Shown here one piece after another: positions 25,136 to 34,318 of a DNA stretch of 64,000 nt (positions are counted from its first letter, which is position 1; the number at the start of each line of letters is the position of its first letter). The position numbers and the translations under genes were made by a program. The DNA comes from Nocardia sp. BMG111209 (GTDB lineage Bacteria; Actinomycetota; Actinomycetes; Mycobacteriales; Mycobacteriaceae), in the NCBI RefSeq assembly GCF_000381925.1, contig NZ_KB907308.1:1116001-1180000 (forward strand). The letters are read 5' to 3'. The notes under the pieces are model-generated. The model was given only the letters and a program-made list of their open reading frames with translations. It did not search any database and was not told the origin of the DNA.

Positions 25136-26707
25136 TCACTTGCCGACCGCGAGCGTGCTCAGATCGAACCGGTTGCTGGTCTCGGCCTGCGGTACCCCGT
25201 AGACCCCGTTGCGCACCACGGTCGTGGTCTCCACCAGCAGCAGCCAATCCGTGGCGGCGTCCTGCGAGATCTGCCGGGCCACGTTCTTCAGCAGCGTGTC
25301 CCGTTCGGCGTCGGAGGCGGCGGTGCGGGCCTGGGCGTACCACTGCTGCACCTGCTTGTTGTCGTAACCGAAGTAGTAGGTGGGCTTGGTGTAGTTGTCC
25401 AGATCGTGCGGCTCGGCATGGTCGACCAGGCTGAGCTGGAAGTCCTTGTTGGTGTACACCTTCTGCAGCCAGGTCTGGAACTCCACCTGCCGCACCACGA
25501 GCGTGACGCCGACCTTCTTCAGATCCGAGACCAGCACATCGGTGACCGACGGCGGATAGATGTTGGGCACGTCGAGGGTCAGTTGCAGCCCGTTGGCGAA
25601 ACCGGCGGCGGCGAGCAGTTTCTTCGCGTTGTCCGGGTTGTAGGCGTCGATGCCGGTGAGGTCCTCGTACCAGGGATCCTGCGGCGGCACGTCACTGCCG
25701 ATCACCACGCCGGCGCCGTAGGTCTGCACCGCCGACTTCTTGTCGATGGCCTGCCGGATCGCGTGCCGCACATCGGGATTGGTGAACGGCGCCTGCGAGC
25801 CGTTGAACGCGAGGACGAACTTGTCCGTGGTGGTGCCGCGCAGCACCGTGAATTTGCCGTTGCCTGTGAACGGTTGCAGCAGGGTCGGATCGGCGGCCAC
25901 CTGGATATCGGTCTGCCCGGTGGATTCCGCGTTGTTCGCCGCGTTGGGGTCCTTGATGTAGTGGAACACCACCTTCGCGACCTTCGGCTTCGCGCCCGCG
26001 TAGGAATCGTCGCGCTGCAACGTGATCGAGGAGCCCCGGTTCCACTGGGTCAGCCGGAAGGGGCCGGACCCGTTCTCCGCACCGTCCAGGGTGGCGAAGT
26101 CGGTGCCCTGCTTGTAGACGATGCCGCCGCGACCGGCGAGCGACCACAGCAGCTGGGTGTCGCGCTGCTTCAGGGTGAGCCGGACGGTCGCGGGATCGGG
26201 CGCGGTGACCTCGGCGACGGAGCTGAAGTTGGCCGCGCGCACCGATTTCGAGCCGGGCGCGATCTGCTGGTTCAGCGACCAGACCGCGTCCGCGGCGGTC
26301 AGCGGGGACCCGTCGTGGAATTTCGCGCCGGGCGCCAGATGGAAGGTGTAGGACAGCCCGTCCGGCGCGACCTCCCACGCGCTCGCCAGGCCGGGGACGA
26401 TCTTGTCCTTGGCATTGGTGTCGATGCTCAGCAAGCTCCGATAGACGTTGTCCAGCAACAGCTGTTCCAGGGCGGTGCCCGCGGTGCCGAAGATGTTGAG
26501 GCTGGTCGGTTCCAGCGTCAGGCGGACGTTGACCGTGGCCCCGGTGTCGAGTTCGGTGTCCGGCGGCGTCGCCGCCTGACTGGTCTGCGCGACGGTGCCC
26601 GGGCCGGTGTCGCCGCCGGTACCGCAGCCCGCGAGGGCGAGGCAGGCCAGCAGCGCGGTGGCGGCGGCCGCGGCCGCCGCCACCGGATTCCGGTGTGCGC
26701 GTGTCAT
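25136..26707 (-). CDS. ABC solute-binding lipoprotein (SBP_bac_5)
   Basis: A 523-residue extracytoplasmic binding protein for the importer. Residues 1-27 are a lipoprotein signal with lipobox LAGC (Cys28), so the mature protein is tethered to the outer face of the membrane. The YTFHLAPGAKFHDGSPLTAADAV segment is the SBP_bac_5 signature for peptide/nickel/opine binders. Residues 29-60 are a Thr/Gly/Gln spacer. The start is the ATG in front of the basic n-region. Whether it binds peptides or a modified sulfur compound is not determined. Confidence 0.95.
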   Translation of the reverse strand: MTRAHRNPVAAAAAAATALLACLALAGCGTGGDTGPGTVAQTSQAATPPDTELDTGATVNVRLTLEPTSLNIFGTAGTALEQLLLDNVYRSLLSIDTNAKDKIVPGLASAWEVAPDGLSYTFHLAPGAKFHDGSPLTAADAVWSLNQQIAPGSKSVRAANFSSVAEVTAPDPATVRLTLKQRDTQLLWSLAGRGGIVYKQGTDFATLDGAENGSGPFRLTQWNRGSSITLQRDDSYAGAKPKVAKVVFHYIKDPNAANNAESTGQTDIQVAADPTLLQPFTGNGKFTVLRGTTTDKFVLAFNGSQAPFTNPDVRHAIRQAIDKKSAVQTYGAGVVIGSDVPPQDPWYEDLTGIDAYNPDNAKKLLAAAGFANGLQLTLDVPNIYPPSVTDVLVSDLKKVGVTLVVRQVEFQTWLQKVYTNKDFQLSLVDHAEPHDLDNYTKPTYYFGYDNKQVQQWYAQARTAASDAERDTLLKNVARQISQDAATDWLLLVETTTVVRNGVYGVPQAETSNRFDLSTLAVGK

Positions 26708-26717
26708 CGTGGATCCT

Positions 26718-27509
26718 TTACAGCTGCTCGTCGATGAAGGCCACCACGGCACGGTAGACCTCGTCGCGGTCGATTTCGTTGAGGATGTTGTGCCGATCCT
26801 CCGGGAAGATCGCGGCGCGGGCATCCGGAAGCGCCGCCACGGCCTGCCGGACCCCGGCGACCGGGGCCATATCGTCGTCCTCGCCGTGCACGAACAGCAC
26901 GGGCAGCGTGAGTGCGCCGAGGGCCGTGGGGATCCGGGGCGCGACCTCGCCGAGCGCGCCGAGCGTCTGCAAGCGCAGGCCACCCTGCCAGGTCAGCGGA
27001 TCTTCGCGAATCTGCTGCGCGTAGGCGGGATTTCGCACCATCTCGCTCGGATCCCGGCGCAGCTCCCAGGGATCGGTGCCCGCGGCCAGCACCTTCAGCA
27101 CCCAGCTTTCCCCGGCGACGACCAGCGAGGACCCGGCCAGCACCAGAGCCGTTGCGGGCACCTGACGTTCGGCGACGAGCAGCGTGGACACCAACGCGCC
27201 CAGGGAATGTCCGGCCACGATCAGCGGTAGTTCCGGATGTTGCCGCCGCGCCAGCCCGATCAGGGTCGCGGCGTCGGTGACCAGATCATCCACCGACGTG
27301 ATCAGTACGCGCTCGCCCGCACTGCGGCCGTGCCCGGCGTGATCCGCGGCCCAGAACGCGAATCCGGCGTCCCGCAACGCCGCCGCGAACGGCTCGTAGC
27401 TGCCGATGTGCTCCCCGAGACCGTGGAAGAACACCACCAGGGCCCGCGGCCGCGGCGGCTCCCAGCGCTGATGGTGCACGGTTCCGGTCGTGCCGGCGAA
27501 TTCAGCCAC
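26718..27509 (-). CDS. Alpha/beta hydrolase, monoacylglycerol lipase type
   Basis: A 263-residue serine hydrolase. The oxyanion motif FFHGLGEH is near residue 30, the nucleophile elbow AGHSLGA at about residue 98, the acidic residue in VHGEDDDMAP and the His in EDRHNILNE. The pattern is that of monoacylglycerol-lipase-like hydrolases. The ATG overlaps the stop of the MetY-like gene by eight bases, and the binding-protein gene follows 10 bases later. The position in the operon suggests that it cleaves an ester or thioester linked to the imported compound, which is inference. Confidence 0.92.
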   Translation of the reverse strand: MAEFAGTTGTVHHQRWEPPRPRALVVFFHGLGEHIGSYEPFAAALRDAGFAFWAADHAGHGRSAGERVLITSVDDLVTDAATLIGLARRQHPELPLIVAGHSLGALVSTLLVAERQVPATALVLAGSSLVVAGESWVLKVLAAGTDPWELRRDPSEMVRNPAYAQQIREDPLTWQGGLRLQTLGALGEVAPRIPTALGALTLPVLFVHGEDDDMAPVAGVRQAVAALPDARAAIFPEDRHNILNEIDRDEVYRAVVAFIDEQL

Positions 27510-28788
27510 CCAATCCCTCTTCCAGATCCGCGATCAGATCGCGTGTCCCTTCCAGGCCCGCCGACAGGCGCACCAGACCGGGGGTCACCCCGCTGTCGAG
27601 CTGCTGCCGGGCGTCCAGCTGCGCATGTGTGGTCGACGCCGGATGGATCACCAGACTGCGCACATCGCCGATATTGGCGAGATGGCTGAACAGGCGCAAC
27701 CGGTCCACCAACCGGCGGCCCGCGGCCAGCCCGCCGGTCAGCTCGAAGGCCAGCACGCCGCCCGCGCCCTGCGGCAGATACCGTTTCGCGGCCGCGTGCC
27801 AGCGGCTCGACGGCAGCCCGGCGTAGTGCACCCGCTCGACCTCCGGCCGGGTGGACAGCCATTCCGCGATCGCGAACGCGTTCTCGCTGTGCCGGGCCAC
27901 CCGCAGCGACAGCGTCTCCAGCCCGTGCAGCAACAGGAAACTGTTGAACGGCGATACCGCCGGGCCGAGATCGCGAAGCAGCCTGGTACGCAACCGGGTC
28001 AGATAGCCGAGCGCACCGAACTCGGCGCCGAAGACCAGACCCCGATAGCTCGGGTCCGGGGTGTTCAGTTGCGGCCAGCGCCGCGGCTCGGCGCCGAAAT
28101 CGAAACGGCCGCTGTCGATCACGGCGCCGCCGATGGCGGTGCCGTGCCCGGAGAGGAATTTCGTGGTCGAATGCACCACGATGTCGGCATCGTGCTCGAT
28201 CGGGCGCAGCAGATACGGTGTGGGAACGGTGTTGTCGACCACCAGCGGGATCCCGGCGGCATGCGCGATCTCGGCGACCGCGGCCACGTCGAGCACGTTG
28301 CCGAGCGGATTGCCCACGGTTTCGGCGAACAGCGCCTTGGTGTTCGGGCGGATCGCCGACCGCCACCGCGCCGGATCGTCGGGATCGTGCACGAAATCGA
28401 CGGTGACGCCGAGATCGGCGAAGGTGTAGGCGAGCAGGTTGTAGGTGCCGCCGTAAAGCGTTGCGGCCGCGACGATGTGGTCACCGGCGCGCGCGATCGT
28501 CAACAGCGCCAGCGATACCGCCGCCTGCCCGCTGGCCACCGCCACCGCACCCACCCCGCCCTCCAGCGCGGCCAGCCGGGCCTCGGCGACCGCGGTGGTC
28601 GGATTCGACACCCGGGTGTAGGCGTGGGTCTCCGGGTCGCGCAACGCGAAGGTCCGCGCGGCGTGCTCGGCGTCGTGGAAGACGTACGAGGTGGTCTGGT
28701 AGACCGGCGTGGCCCGCGCACCCGTGGCCGGATCCGGTTGTGCCCCACTGTGAATCTGCCGCGTCTCGAAAGACCAATCCTCCGTCAA
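27502..28788 (-). CDS. MetY-like O-acetylhomoserine sulfhydrylase family enzyme
   Basis: A 428-residue PLP enzyme of the Cys/Met metabolism family. The fold-type I features are SGQAA (about 86), the aspartate in VVDNTVPTPYLL and the Schiff-base lysine in HSTTKFLSGHG (Lys210). The length and the LYGGTYNLL motif place it with O-acetylhomoserine/O-acetylserine sulfhydrylases, which add sulfide or a thiol to make homocysteine or related products. The TTG start is chosen because it overlaps the previous stop as TTGA and has CCGGAGCAG just upstream; a GTG at 28812 is the alternative. It is the second gene of the operon. Confidence 0.92.
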   Translation of the reverse strand: MTEDWSFETRQIHSGAQPDPATGARATPVYQTTSYVFHDAEHAARTFALRDPETHAYTRVSNPTTAVAEARLAALEGGVGAVAVASGQAAVSLALLTIARAGDHIVAAATLYGGTYNLLAYTFADLGVTVDFVHDPDDPARWRSAIRPNTKALFAETVGNPLGNVLDVAAVAEIAHAAGIPLVVDNTVPTPYLLRPIEHDADIVVHSTTKFLSGHGTAIGGAVIDSGRFDFGAEPRRWPQLNTPDPSYRGLVFGAEFGALGYLTRLRTRLLRDLGPAVSPFNSFLLLHGLETLSLRVARHSENAFAIAEWLSTRPEVERVHYAGLPSSRWHAAAKRYLPQGAGGVLAFELTGGLAAGRRLVDRLRLFSHLANIGDVRSLVIHPASTTHAQLDARQQLDSGVTPGLVRLSAGLEGTRDLIADLEEGLGG

Positions 28789-29792
28789 GACTGCTCCGGC
28801 ACATCGGACCACCAGCGCTGGGCCACCTTCGGATGCGAACGCAGCCAGCCGATCAGGGCGTTCTCCCCGTAGGCGGCCAGCAGCGGATTGTCCGCCTCGT
28901 CGCTGATGCCACGGGCCAGCGGCGCGAGATCCGCTGGGAGCGTGAGCGGTTCGACCACCGCGTCCAGCCGGGGGCCGAGGAAGAACGGCACCGAGTACCG
29001 GTCCACGCCCGGCGCCGGGCTGACCACCCGATGCCGGGTCGCGATCAGATAGCCCCGCGTGGCGATCTCGAGCATCTCACCGATGTTGAACACGAAACTG
29101 CCCGGCACCGGCGTCGCGTCGATCCACCCGTCCGGGCCCTGCACCTGCAAACCGCCGACCTCGTCCTGTTGCAGCAGGGCGAGATAGCCGTAGTCCTTGT
29201 GCGCGCCGACCCCCTGGTCCGAATCGCCGGTGTCACGACCCGGATAGTGGATGATCTTCACGTGGGTGGACGCCTGCTCGTCGAACCAGGCGTCGAAATA
29301 GCCCTCGTCCTGGCCGAGCGCAACGGACAAGGCGCGCAACACCTCCCGGCTCACCCGCAGCGCCTCGGCCTGCCAGGCCAGCGTGGTCTCGCGCAGCCGC
29401 GGCAGTTGCGCCGGCCATTGGTTGGGACCGATCAGCCGGGTCCAGGCGGGGGCCCCGGGCACCGGTGCGAGCACCTCGCGCTCGGGTCCGATGTCGATCT
29501 GCTCCCGGCGGTCCGGGGCGCCGGCGGTGTATTCGTGCCCGGTGCTGGTGTATCCGCGGAACTGCGGTGAGTGGATGTTCGAGATCTCCAGGCGCTGCGC
29601 GGCCGGTAGCGCGAAGAACTGCCGGGCCACGTCGAAGATCCCGGCGGTCAGCTCGTCCGGTACGCCGTGGCCGACGACATAGAAGAAGCCGATCTCGTGC
29701 GCGGCGTGCCGCAGGTCGTCGAGGAATGCCGCCCGGTCGGCGGCGGACCCCCGGAACCGGGAGATATCGATCAACGGCAAGCGGGCAGTCAC
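28785..29792 (-). CDS. IPNS-like Fe(II)/2-oxoglutarate oxygenase
   Basis: A 335-residue non-heme iron oxygenase of the isopenicillin N synthase-like family. The iron ligands are His198 and Asp200 (GAHKDYGYLAL) and His254 (ATRHRVVS), and the co-substrate motif is RYS (265-267). It is the first gene of the operon, so it may hydroxylate or dealkylate the substrate handled by the MetY-like enzyme. The start is uncertain: GTG at 29792 gives a family-like N-terminus, but an in-frame ATG at 29813 is also possible, and neither has a well-spaced ribosome site. Confidence 0.92.
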   Translation of the reverse strand: MTARLPLIDISRFRGSAADRAAFLDDLRHAAHEIGFFYVVGHGVPDELTAGIFDVARQFFALPAAQRLEISNIHSPQFRGYTSTGHEYTAGAPDRREQIDIGPEREVLAPVPGAPAWTRLIGPNQWPAQLPRLRETTLAWQAEALRVSREVLRALSVALGQDEGYFDAWFDEQASTHVKIIHYPGRDTGDSDQGVGAHKDYGYLALLQQDEVGGLQVQGPDGWIDATPVPGSFVFNIGEMLEIATRGYLIATRHRVVSPAPGVDRYSVPFFLGPRLDAVVEPLTLPADLAPLARGISDEADNPLLAAYGENALIGWLRSHPKVAQRWWSDVPEQS

Positions 29793-29864
29793 TCTTCCGG
29801 ATAGTAGGCGCATCGGGTTACGGGCAGGCCCCTTTGATTCACGGTGAGTCGATTCGCGGACGAC

Positions 29865-29898
29865 CGGACCCGCCGTGCCCGCAGGCGCGGCGGGTCCG
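29865..29898. terminator. Hairpin downstream of the exporter gene
   Basis: CGGACCCGCC (29865-29874) and GGCGGGTCCG (29889-29898) form a perfect 10-bp stem with a 14-base loop. It lies directly after the exporter gene and before the oxygenase operon on the same strand, so it should separate the two transcripts. There is no T-tract. Confidence 0.6.
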
Positions 29899-29912
29899 AT
29901 CGGGGCCGGCGC

Positions 29913-31337
29913 TCAGTTCGCCGGTCGCCGGAAGGTGGTCGCGATCAGCAGGGTGAGTACCCCGACGACCGCCGAACCGGCGAACGCGGCGGTCACGCCC
30001 TCGGTCAGCACGTGATGTGCCGAACCGGTGGCGTGCCGGGTCGCGGTGCCGAACACCGTGACCAGGATGGCCAGTCCGAGCGCGGATCCGGTCTGCTGCA
30101 ACGTCTGTAGCGCACCGCCGGCCGCACCGGCCTCGGCGGGCGGCACATTCGCCATGATCAGCACGTTCAACGGGGAGAAGGCCAGGCCGATCCCGATACC
30201 GATCACCGTCGTCGCCACGAAGATCAGTGGGAAATACGCGGTGTCGGTGCCGAGGAAGGTCAGCAGCACCAGCGCGCCGGTCATCAGGACGGTGCCGGTC
30301 ATGGTCATCACCTTCGGCCCCAGCCGCGGCAGCAGCCGCGGGATCAGGCGCACCAGGGTGAACATCGTCACCGCCGTCGGCAGGAACGCGAAACCCGTTG
30401 TCAGCGAGCTCATTCCGCGTACCTCTTGCAGATATTGGGTGAGGAAGAAGAACATCGACATGCCCGCCATCGGACCGAGGAAGAAATTGGCGTAGGCGGC
30501 CGAGCGATTGCGGTCGGCGAACAGGTGCATCGGCAACAGCGGTTGCGCGGTACGGAATTCGATCGCCACGAAGGCCACGATCAGCAACGCCCCGGCCGCC
30601 AGCGAGATGTCGGTCACCGCGGCGGACCAGCCGTGCGCGGCGGCGTTGATGAATCCGTAGACCAGGGCGGCGACACCGCCGGTCGCGGTGAAGGCGCCGG
30701 GCAGATCCAGCCGGGCCGGCTGCCGCGGCGTCTCCGGCAGATACCGCAGCCCCGCCACCACCACCGCCGCGCCGATCGGCACGTTGATGAACAGCACGGA
30801 CCGCCAGCCGAACCACTGCGTGAGCAGTCCGCCCACGATCAGACCGATCGCGAATCCGGCGCTGCCGATCGTGGAAAACCATGCCAGCGCACGGATTCGG
30901 GCCTTCGGTTCGCTGAATGTGGTGGTGAGGATCGCCAGGGTGCTGGGTCCGGCGAGCGCGCCGCCGATGCCCTGCACCACCCGCGCGACCAGCAGCCACG
31001 CCGCCGACGGCGCCAGCCCGCCGCCGAGCGAGGCCAGCGTGAACAGGGCGATGCCGAGCAGGAACAGCCGGCGTCTGCCGAACAGATCGCCGGCGCGGCC
31101 GCCGAGCAGCAACAACCCGCCGAACACCAGCGTGTAGGAGTTCATCACCCAGGACAGGCCGGTCGGACTGAAGTCCAGGTCGGACCGGATCCGCGGCAGT
31201 GCCACGTTCATGACGGTGATGTCGAGCATGATCATCAGCTGACCGCTGAGCAGCGTGGTCAGCACGACGCCGGGTCTAATTTGCCCGAATCGGGCGCGAA
31301 CCGGCGTGTCGGAGGACACAGTAGTGGTAGTAGACAA
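29913..31337 (-). CDS. 14-helix MFS drug exporter (DHA2)
   Basis: A 474-residue drug:proton antiporter of the EmrB/QacA type. It has the motif VMNVALPRI in the first helix, GGRAGDLFGRRR in loop 2-3, and the motif GIGGALAGPSTLAIL in helix 5. The TTG start is supported by GGAGCATCC. It is divergent from a TetR gene, with two 21-bp operators between them. The substrate is unknown; dye or antibiotic efflux is the usual role of the family. Confidence 0.93.
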   Translation of the reverse strand: MSTTTTVSSDTPVRARFGQIRPGVVLTTLLSGQLMIMLDITVMNVALPRIRSDLDFSPTGLSWVMNSYTLVFGGLLLLGGRAGDLFGRRRLFLLGIALFTLASLGGGLAPSAAWLLVARVVQGIGGALAGPSTLAILTTTFSEPKARIRALAWFSTIGSAGFAIGLIVGGLLTQWFGWRSVLFINVPIGAAVVVAGLRYLPETPRQPARLDLPGAFTATGGVAALVYGFINAAAHGWSAAVTDISLAAGALLIVAFVAIEFRTAQPLLPMHLFADRNRSAAYANFFLGPMAGMSMFFFLTQYLQEVRGMSSLTTGFAFLPTAVTMFTLVRLIPRLLPRLGPKVMTMTGTVLMTGALVLLTFLGTDTAYFPLIFVATTVIGIGIGLAFSPLNVLIMANVPPAEAGAAGGALQTLQQTGSALGLAILVTVFGTATRHATGSAHHVLTEGVTAAFAGSAVVGVLTLLIATTFRRPAN

Positions 31338-31360
31338 GGATGCTCCATCGGTGAGGAACT

Positions 31361-31447
31361 AAGCGGAGAGACTCTCCGTTTCCGATGGAGATAGCATAGG
31401 GAGATGGCCTCCGCTTACGCAAGAGTAAACGGAGAGTCTGTCCGTTT
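31361..31447. promoter_or_regulatory. Two TetR operators between exporter and regulator
   Basis: Two 21-base palindromes lie at 31361-31381 and 31427-31447. The first has perfect CGGAGAG/CTCTCCG arms around one base. The second has outer arms AAACGGA and TCCGTTT. Their half-sites agree at nine of ten positions (AAACGGAGAG). The first sits 24 bases before the exporter start and the second 15 bases before the TetR start, so each can block one promoter. Confidence 0.82.
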
Positions 31448-31462
31448 CTAGTGGGAGGGTTC

Positions 31463-32029
31463 GTGGACGCACCGTCTCCAGGGCGGCCGATGCGCGCCGA
31501 CGCGCGGCGCAACTACGAGCGCATCATCGAATGCGCCCGTCAGGCCTTCACCGAGCACGGGCCCGAGGCGCCCCTGGACGACATCGCGCGCCGCGCCTGC
31601 GTCGGCGCGGGCACGCTGTACCGCCACTTCCCCAACCGGGAGGCGCTCATCGAGGCCGTCTACCGCGCCCGGATCGAGCACCTGGCCGGTCGCGCCTTCG
31701 AGCTGATCGAGACCCTCGAGCCGATGAAGGCCCTGGAGCAGTGGCTGCACGACCAGGTCGCCTATGTGCTGAGCGAGCACAGCCTCGCGCTCACCCTGAA
31801 GGCCTCGATGGACCAGACCACCGAAACCTTCAACCTGTGCCGCACCATGATGACCGATGCGGCCGCGGCCGTGCTGATCCCGGCCCAGCAGGCCGGTCTG
31901 GTCCGCACCGACCTCGAACCCCGCGACCTGATCCGCCTGGGTCACGGCATCGCGACCGCGTGCGAGCACTCCCCCGAGGCCGCCCCCCGCCTGCTGTCGG
32001 TCGCGGTCAACGGCCTGCGCCCGGTCTGA
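31463..32029 (+). CDS. TetR-family repressor of the exporter
   Basis: A 188-residue TetR regulator. The helix-turn-helix is APLDDIARRACVGAGTLYRHFPNREALI near the N-terminus, and the ligand-binding domain resembles the TetR_C_21-type group. The GTG at 31463 is chosen over that at 31451 because GGGAGGG lies just before it. It is divergent from the MFS exporter with matching operators for both promoters, so it most likely represses the exporter and itself. Confidence 0.92.
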   Translation: MDAPSPGRPMRADARRNYERIIECARQAFTEHGPEAPLDDIARRACVGAGTLYRHFPNREALIEAVYRARIEHLAGRAFELIETLEPMKALEQWLHDQVAYVLSEHSLALTLKASMDQTTETFNLCRTMMTDAAAAVLIPAQQAGLVRTDLEPRDLIRLGHGIATACEHSPEAAPRLLSVAVNGLRPV

Positions 32030-32094
32030 GCTCCGGTCCAGCGACCCGCCGGTGGCTCTGGTGCCGCGGGTCCCGGCGGTTCGACACTGAGACC

Positions 32095-33147
32095 ATGCAG
32101 CCCCTCGCACCCGGCGAATTCGCCCCCGACGCCACGTATCTCAACACCGCGAGCTACGGCCTGCCCCCGGCCCGGGTGCTCGCCGCGGTACGCGCGGTCA
32201 CCGACGACTGGGCGGCCGGGCGGGCCGCGCCGAACGCGCACGACGACCGCGTGGATTCGGCCCGCGCGGCCTTCGCACGACTGCTGACCGGTGCGACCGC
32301 CGGCGATGTGGCGGTCGGCAGCACGGTGGCCGCCCTGATCGGCCCGGTCGCCGCGGCCCTGCCCGCCGGTGCGGAAGTACTGGTCGCCGCAGGCGATTTC
32401 GCCTCGGTACCGGGCCCGTTCCGCTACCGGGGCGACCTGTCGCTGCGCACCGTACCGCTCGAACGCCTCGCCGCCGAGGTACGCCCGCAGACCGCGCTGG
32501 TCGCCGCGAGCCTGGTCCAATCCGCCGACGGCCGCCTCCTCGACCTGGCCGAATTGCGCACGGCGACAAGAGCTCACGGCGCCCGCCTGCTGCTCGACGC
32601 CAGCCAGGCCGCCGGGTGGCTACCGCTGCATTTCGACGACGCCGACTACTGGGTCTGCGCCACCTTCAAATGGCTGCTCGGCGCTCGCAGCGTGACCTTC
32701 CTCGCCGCCGGCCCCGAGGCCACCGAAAGCCTGCGTCCCCTCGCCCCCGGCTGGTACGCCGCCGCCGACCGATGGTCGGAAATGTATGCGCCCCAACGTC
32801 TCGCCGCCACGATCCGCCGCCTCGACGACACTCCCGACTGGCTCGGCGTCACCGCCACCCTCGCCGGTCTGGACCTCGTGGAGCATCTGACGGTCGACGC
32901 CGTCCGCGCTCACGACCTCACCCTCGCCGACCACTTCCGCACGGGCCTGTCCGCCCTGTCCATCCCCGTCCTCCCCGCCCCCGGCTCCCCCATCGTCACC
33001 ATCCCCGACGCGACCCGCCTCGCCCCACTGCTGTCCCCCGCGGGCATCGTCGCCACCGCGCGAAACGCCAACCTGCGCTTCTCCTTCCACCTCCACAACA
33101 CCATCGACGATGTCGATCACGCTCTGAAGACTCTCGGTGGTGCGTGA
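32095..33147 (+). CDS. Class V aminotransferase-like PLP enzyme
   Basis: A 350-residue protein of the aminotransferase class V / cysteine desulfurase-like fold. The start LNTASYGLPP, the LLLDASQAAGWLPL aspartate motif and ATFKWLLG, which holds the Schiff-base lysine (about residue 192), are all present. It is somewhat shorter than typical members. It lies 65 bases after the TetR gene in the same direction and may be read through from it. The reaction is not known; there are no SufU or IscU partners nearby. Confidence 0.85.
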   Translation: MQPLAPGEFAPDATYLNTASYGLPPARVLAAVRAVTDDWAAGRAAPNAHDDRVDSARAAFARLLTGATAGDVAVGSTVAALIGPVAAALPAGAEVLVAAGDFASVPGPFRYRGDLSLRTVPLERLAAEVRPQTALVAASLVQSADGRLLDLAELRTATRAHGARLLLDASQAAGWLPLHFDDADYWVCATFKWLLGARSVTFLAAGPEATESLRPLAPGWYAAADRWSEMYAPQRLAATIRRLDDTPDWLGVTATLAGLDLVEHLTVDAVRAHDLTLADHFRTGLSALSIPVLPAPGSPIVTIPDATRLAPLLSPAGIVATARNANLRFSFHLHNTIDDVDHALKTLGGA

Positions 33148-33168
33148 CCGGCCGACTTCGGGTGACGC

Positions 33169-34305
33169 TCAGTCGGCGTAGGGGTCGTCCAAGGTGACCG
33201 GAGTACGAGCGAGACTCAGGGCCGAGTCCGGGAACGAGTGACCGGCCACATAGAACCTGGCCCGGGTCCGCCCGACCGGTTCCAGGATCCCGCGTGACAC
33301 GACTTCGCGGAGATCCCGCTGTGCCTGTTGCACACTCAGCGCCTCACCGTGTTCGTAGCGGGTCCGGCGGACCCGCCCGGACATCGCGACATCGTGTAGC
33401 GCGGTCACCAGGCGCTCGTCGAGTCCGGCCCCGGAAGTGAACTCCGTCAACGCATTCCACACCCGGCCGGACCGGACGAACCGCGCGTGCACCGTCTGGG
33501 CCTGCTGGTGATACGCCACCAGATTGAAGCGAATCCATTCGGAGACATCCTGATCCGGGCGATAGGTCGGCCCGCGACGGCCCAGCACCTGGTAGTACTC
33601 CCAGGTGTTACCGGGACGCCCGAGCCACGCCTCGATCGACGAGAACTCCGGCGCCAGAACACCTTCCCGCGCGATCATCAAGGTCTGGAGAGATCGGGAC
33701 ATCCGGCCGCTACCGTCGGACCACGGATGGATCGACACCAGATGCAGATGGGCCATCGCCGCCCGGATCAGCGGATGCGACCGGTCGTCACCGTTGAGCC
33801 AATCGACGAGCTCCGCCATCAACCCGGGCACGGAATCGGCCTCGGGCGCGGTGTAAGCCGCGATGCTCGGGTCACGCGCGGCGGTGACATAGACCGGACC
33901 GGGACGCCATTGCCCCGCGGGCCCGCGCTCGGTGTGCCGATGCCCCTGCAACATCCAGTGCAGGGCATTCAGCAGCCCCTTGCCGTACTCGAAATCCGCG
34001 ACCGAGTGCAGGGTTTGGATATAGGTCATCATCTGCTGATATGCCAGGGTCTCCGCCCGGTTCTCCTCGGACACGTCGACATCGCGCTCCCCCGCCATCA
34101 GGTCCACGACATCGACGGTGGAAACCTTGAACCCCTCGATCGCATTGGAGGCCCCGACCGCATCCGCGGTCAGGAACCGGCGCAGGCCACCCGTCCACTT
34201 CGCGGGCCTGCCCTGTAGTTGATACCGCAGTCCGTCCCGCATACGATCCACGTCGGCCAGCACACGCTCGTCGGCAGCGGTCAGGGCAGGCATCGGAAAT
34301 AGCAT
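33169..34305 (-). CDS. Fic-domain protein with C-terminal winged helix
   Basis: A 378-residue Fic protein. Fic domains transfer AMP or other nucleotides to protein hydroxyls. The N-terminal inhibitory helix SNAIEG (53-58) fits the S/TxxxE(G/N) motif, so it belongs to the class with the inhibitor inside the protein. The active loop is HPWSDGSGR (193-201), which differs from the usual HPFxDGNGR by Trp for Phe and Ser for Asn; His, Asp and Arg are kept. The C-terminal region (about 290-370) is a winged-helix DNA-binding domain. A palindrome just upstream (34319-34341) suggests that it regulates its own gene. Confidence 0.92.
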   Translation of the reverse strand: MLFPMPALTAADERVLADVDRMRDGLRYQLQGRPAKWTGGLRRFLTADAVGASNAIEGFKVSTVDVVDLMAGERDVDVSEENRAETLAYQQMMTYIQTLHSVADFEYGKGLLNALHWMLQGHRHTERGPAGQWRPGPVYVTAARDPSIAAYTAPEADSVPGLMAELVDWLNGDDRSHPLIRAAMAHLHLVSIHPWSDGSGRMSRSLQTLMIAREGVLAPEFSSIEAWLGRPGNTWEYYQVLGRRGPTYRPDQDVSEWIRFNLVAYHQQAQTVHARFVRSGRVWNALTEFTSGAGLDERLVTALHDVAMSGRVRRTRYEHGEALSVQQAQRDLREVVSRGILEPVGRTRARFYVAGHSFPDSALSLARTPVTLDDPYAD

Positions 34306-34318
34306 CTCTGCATAATAC

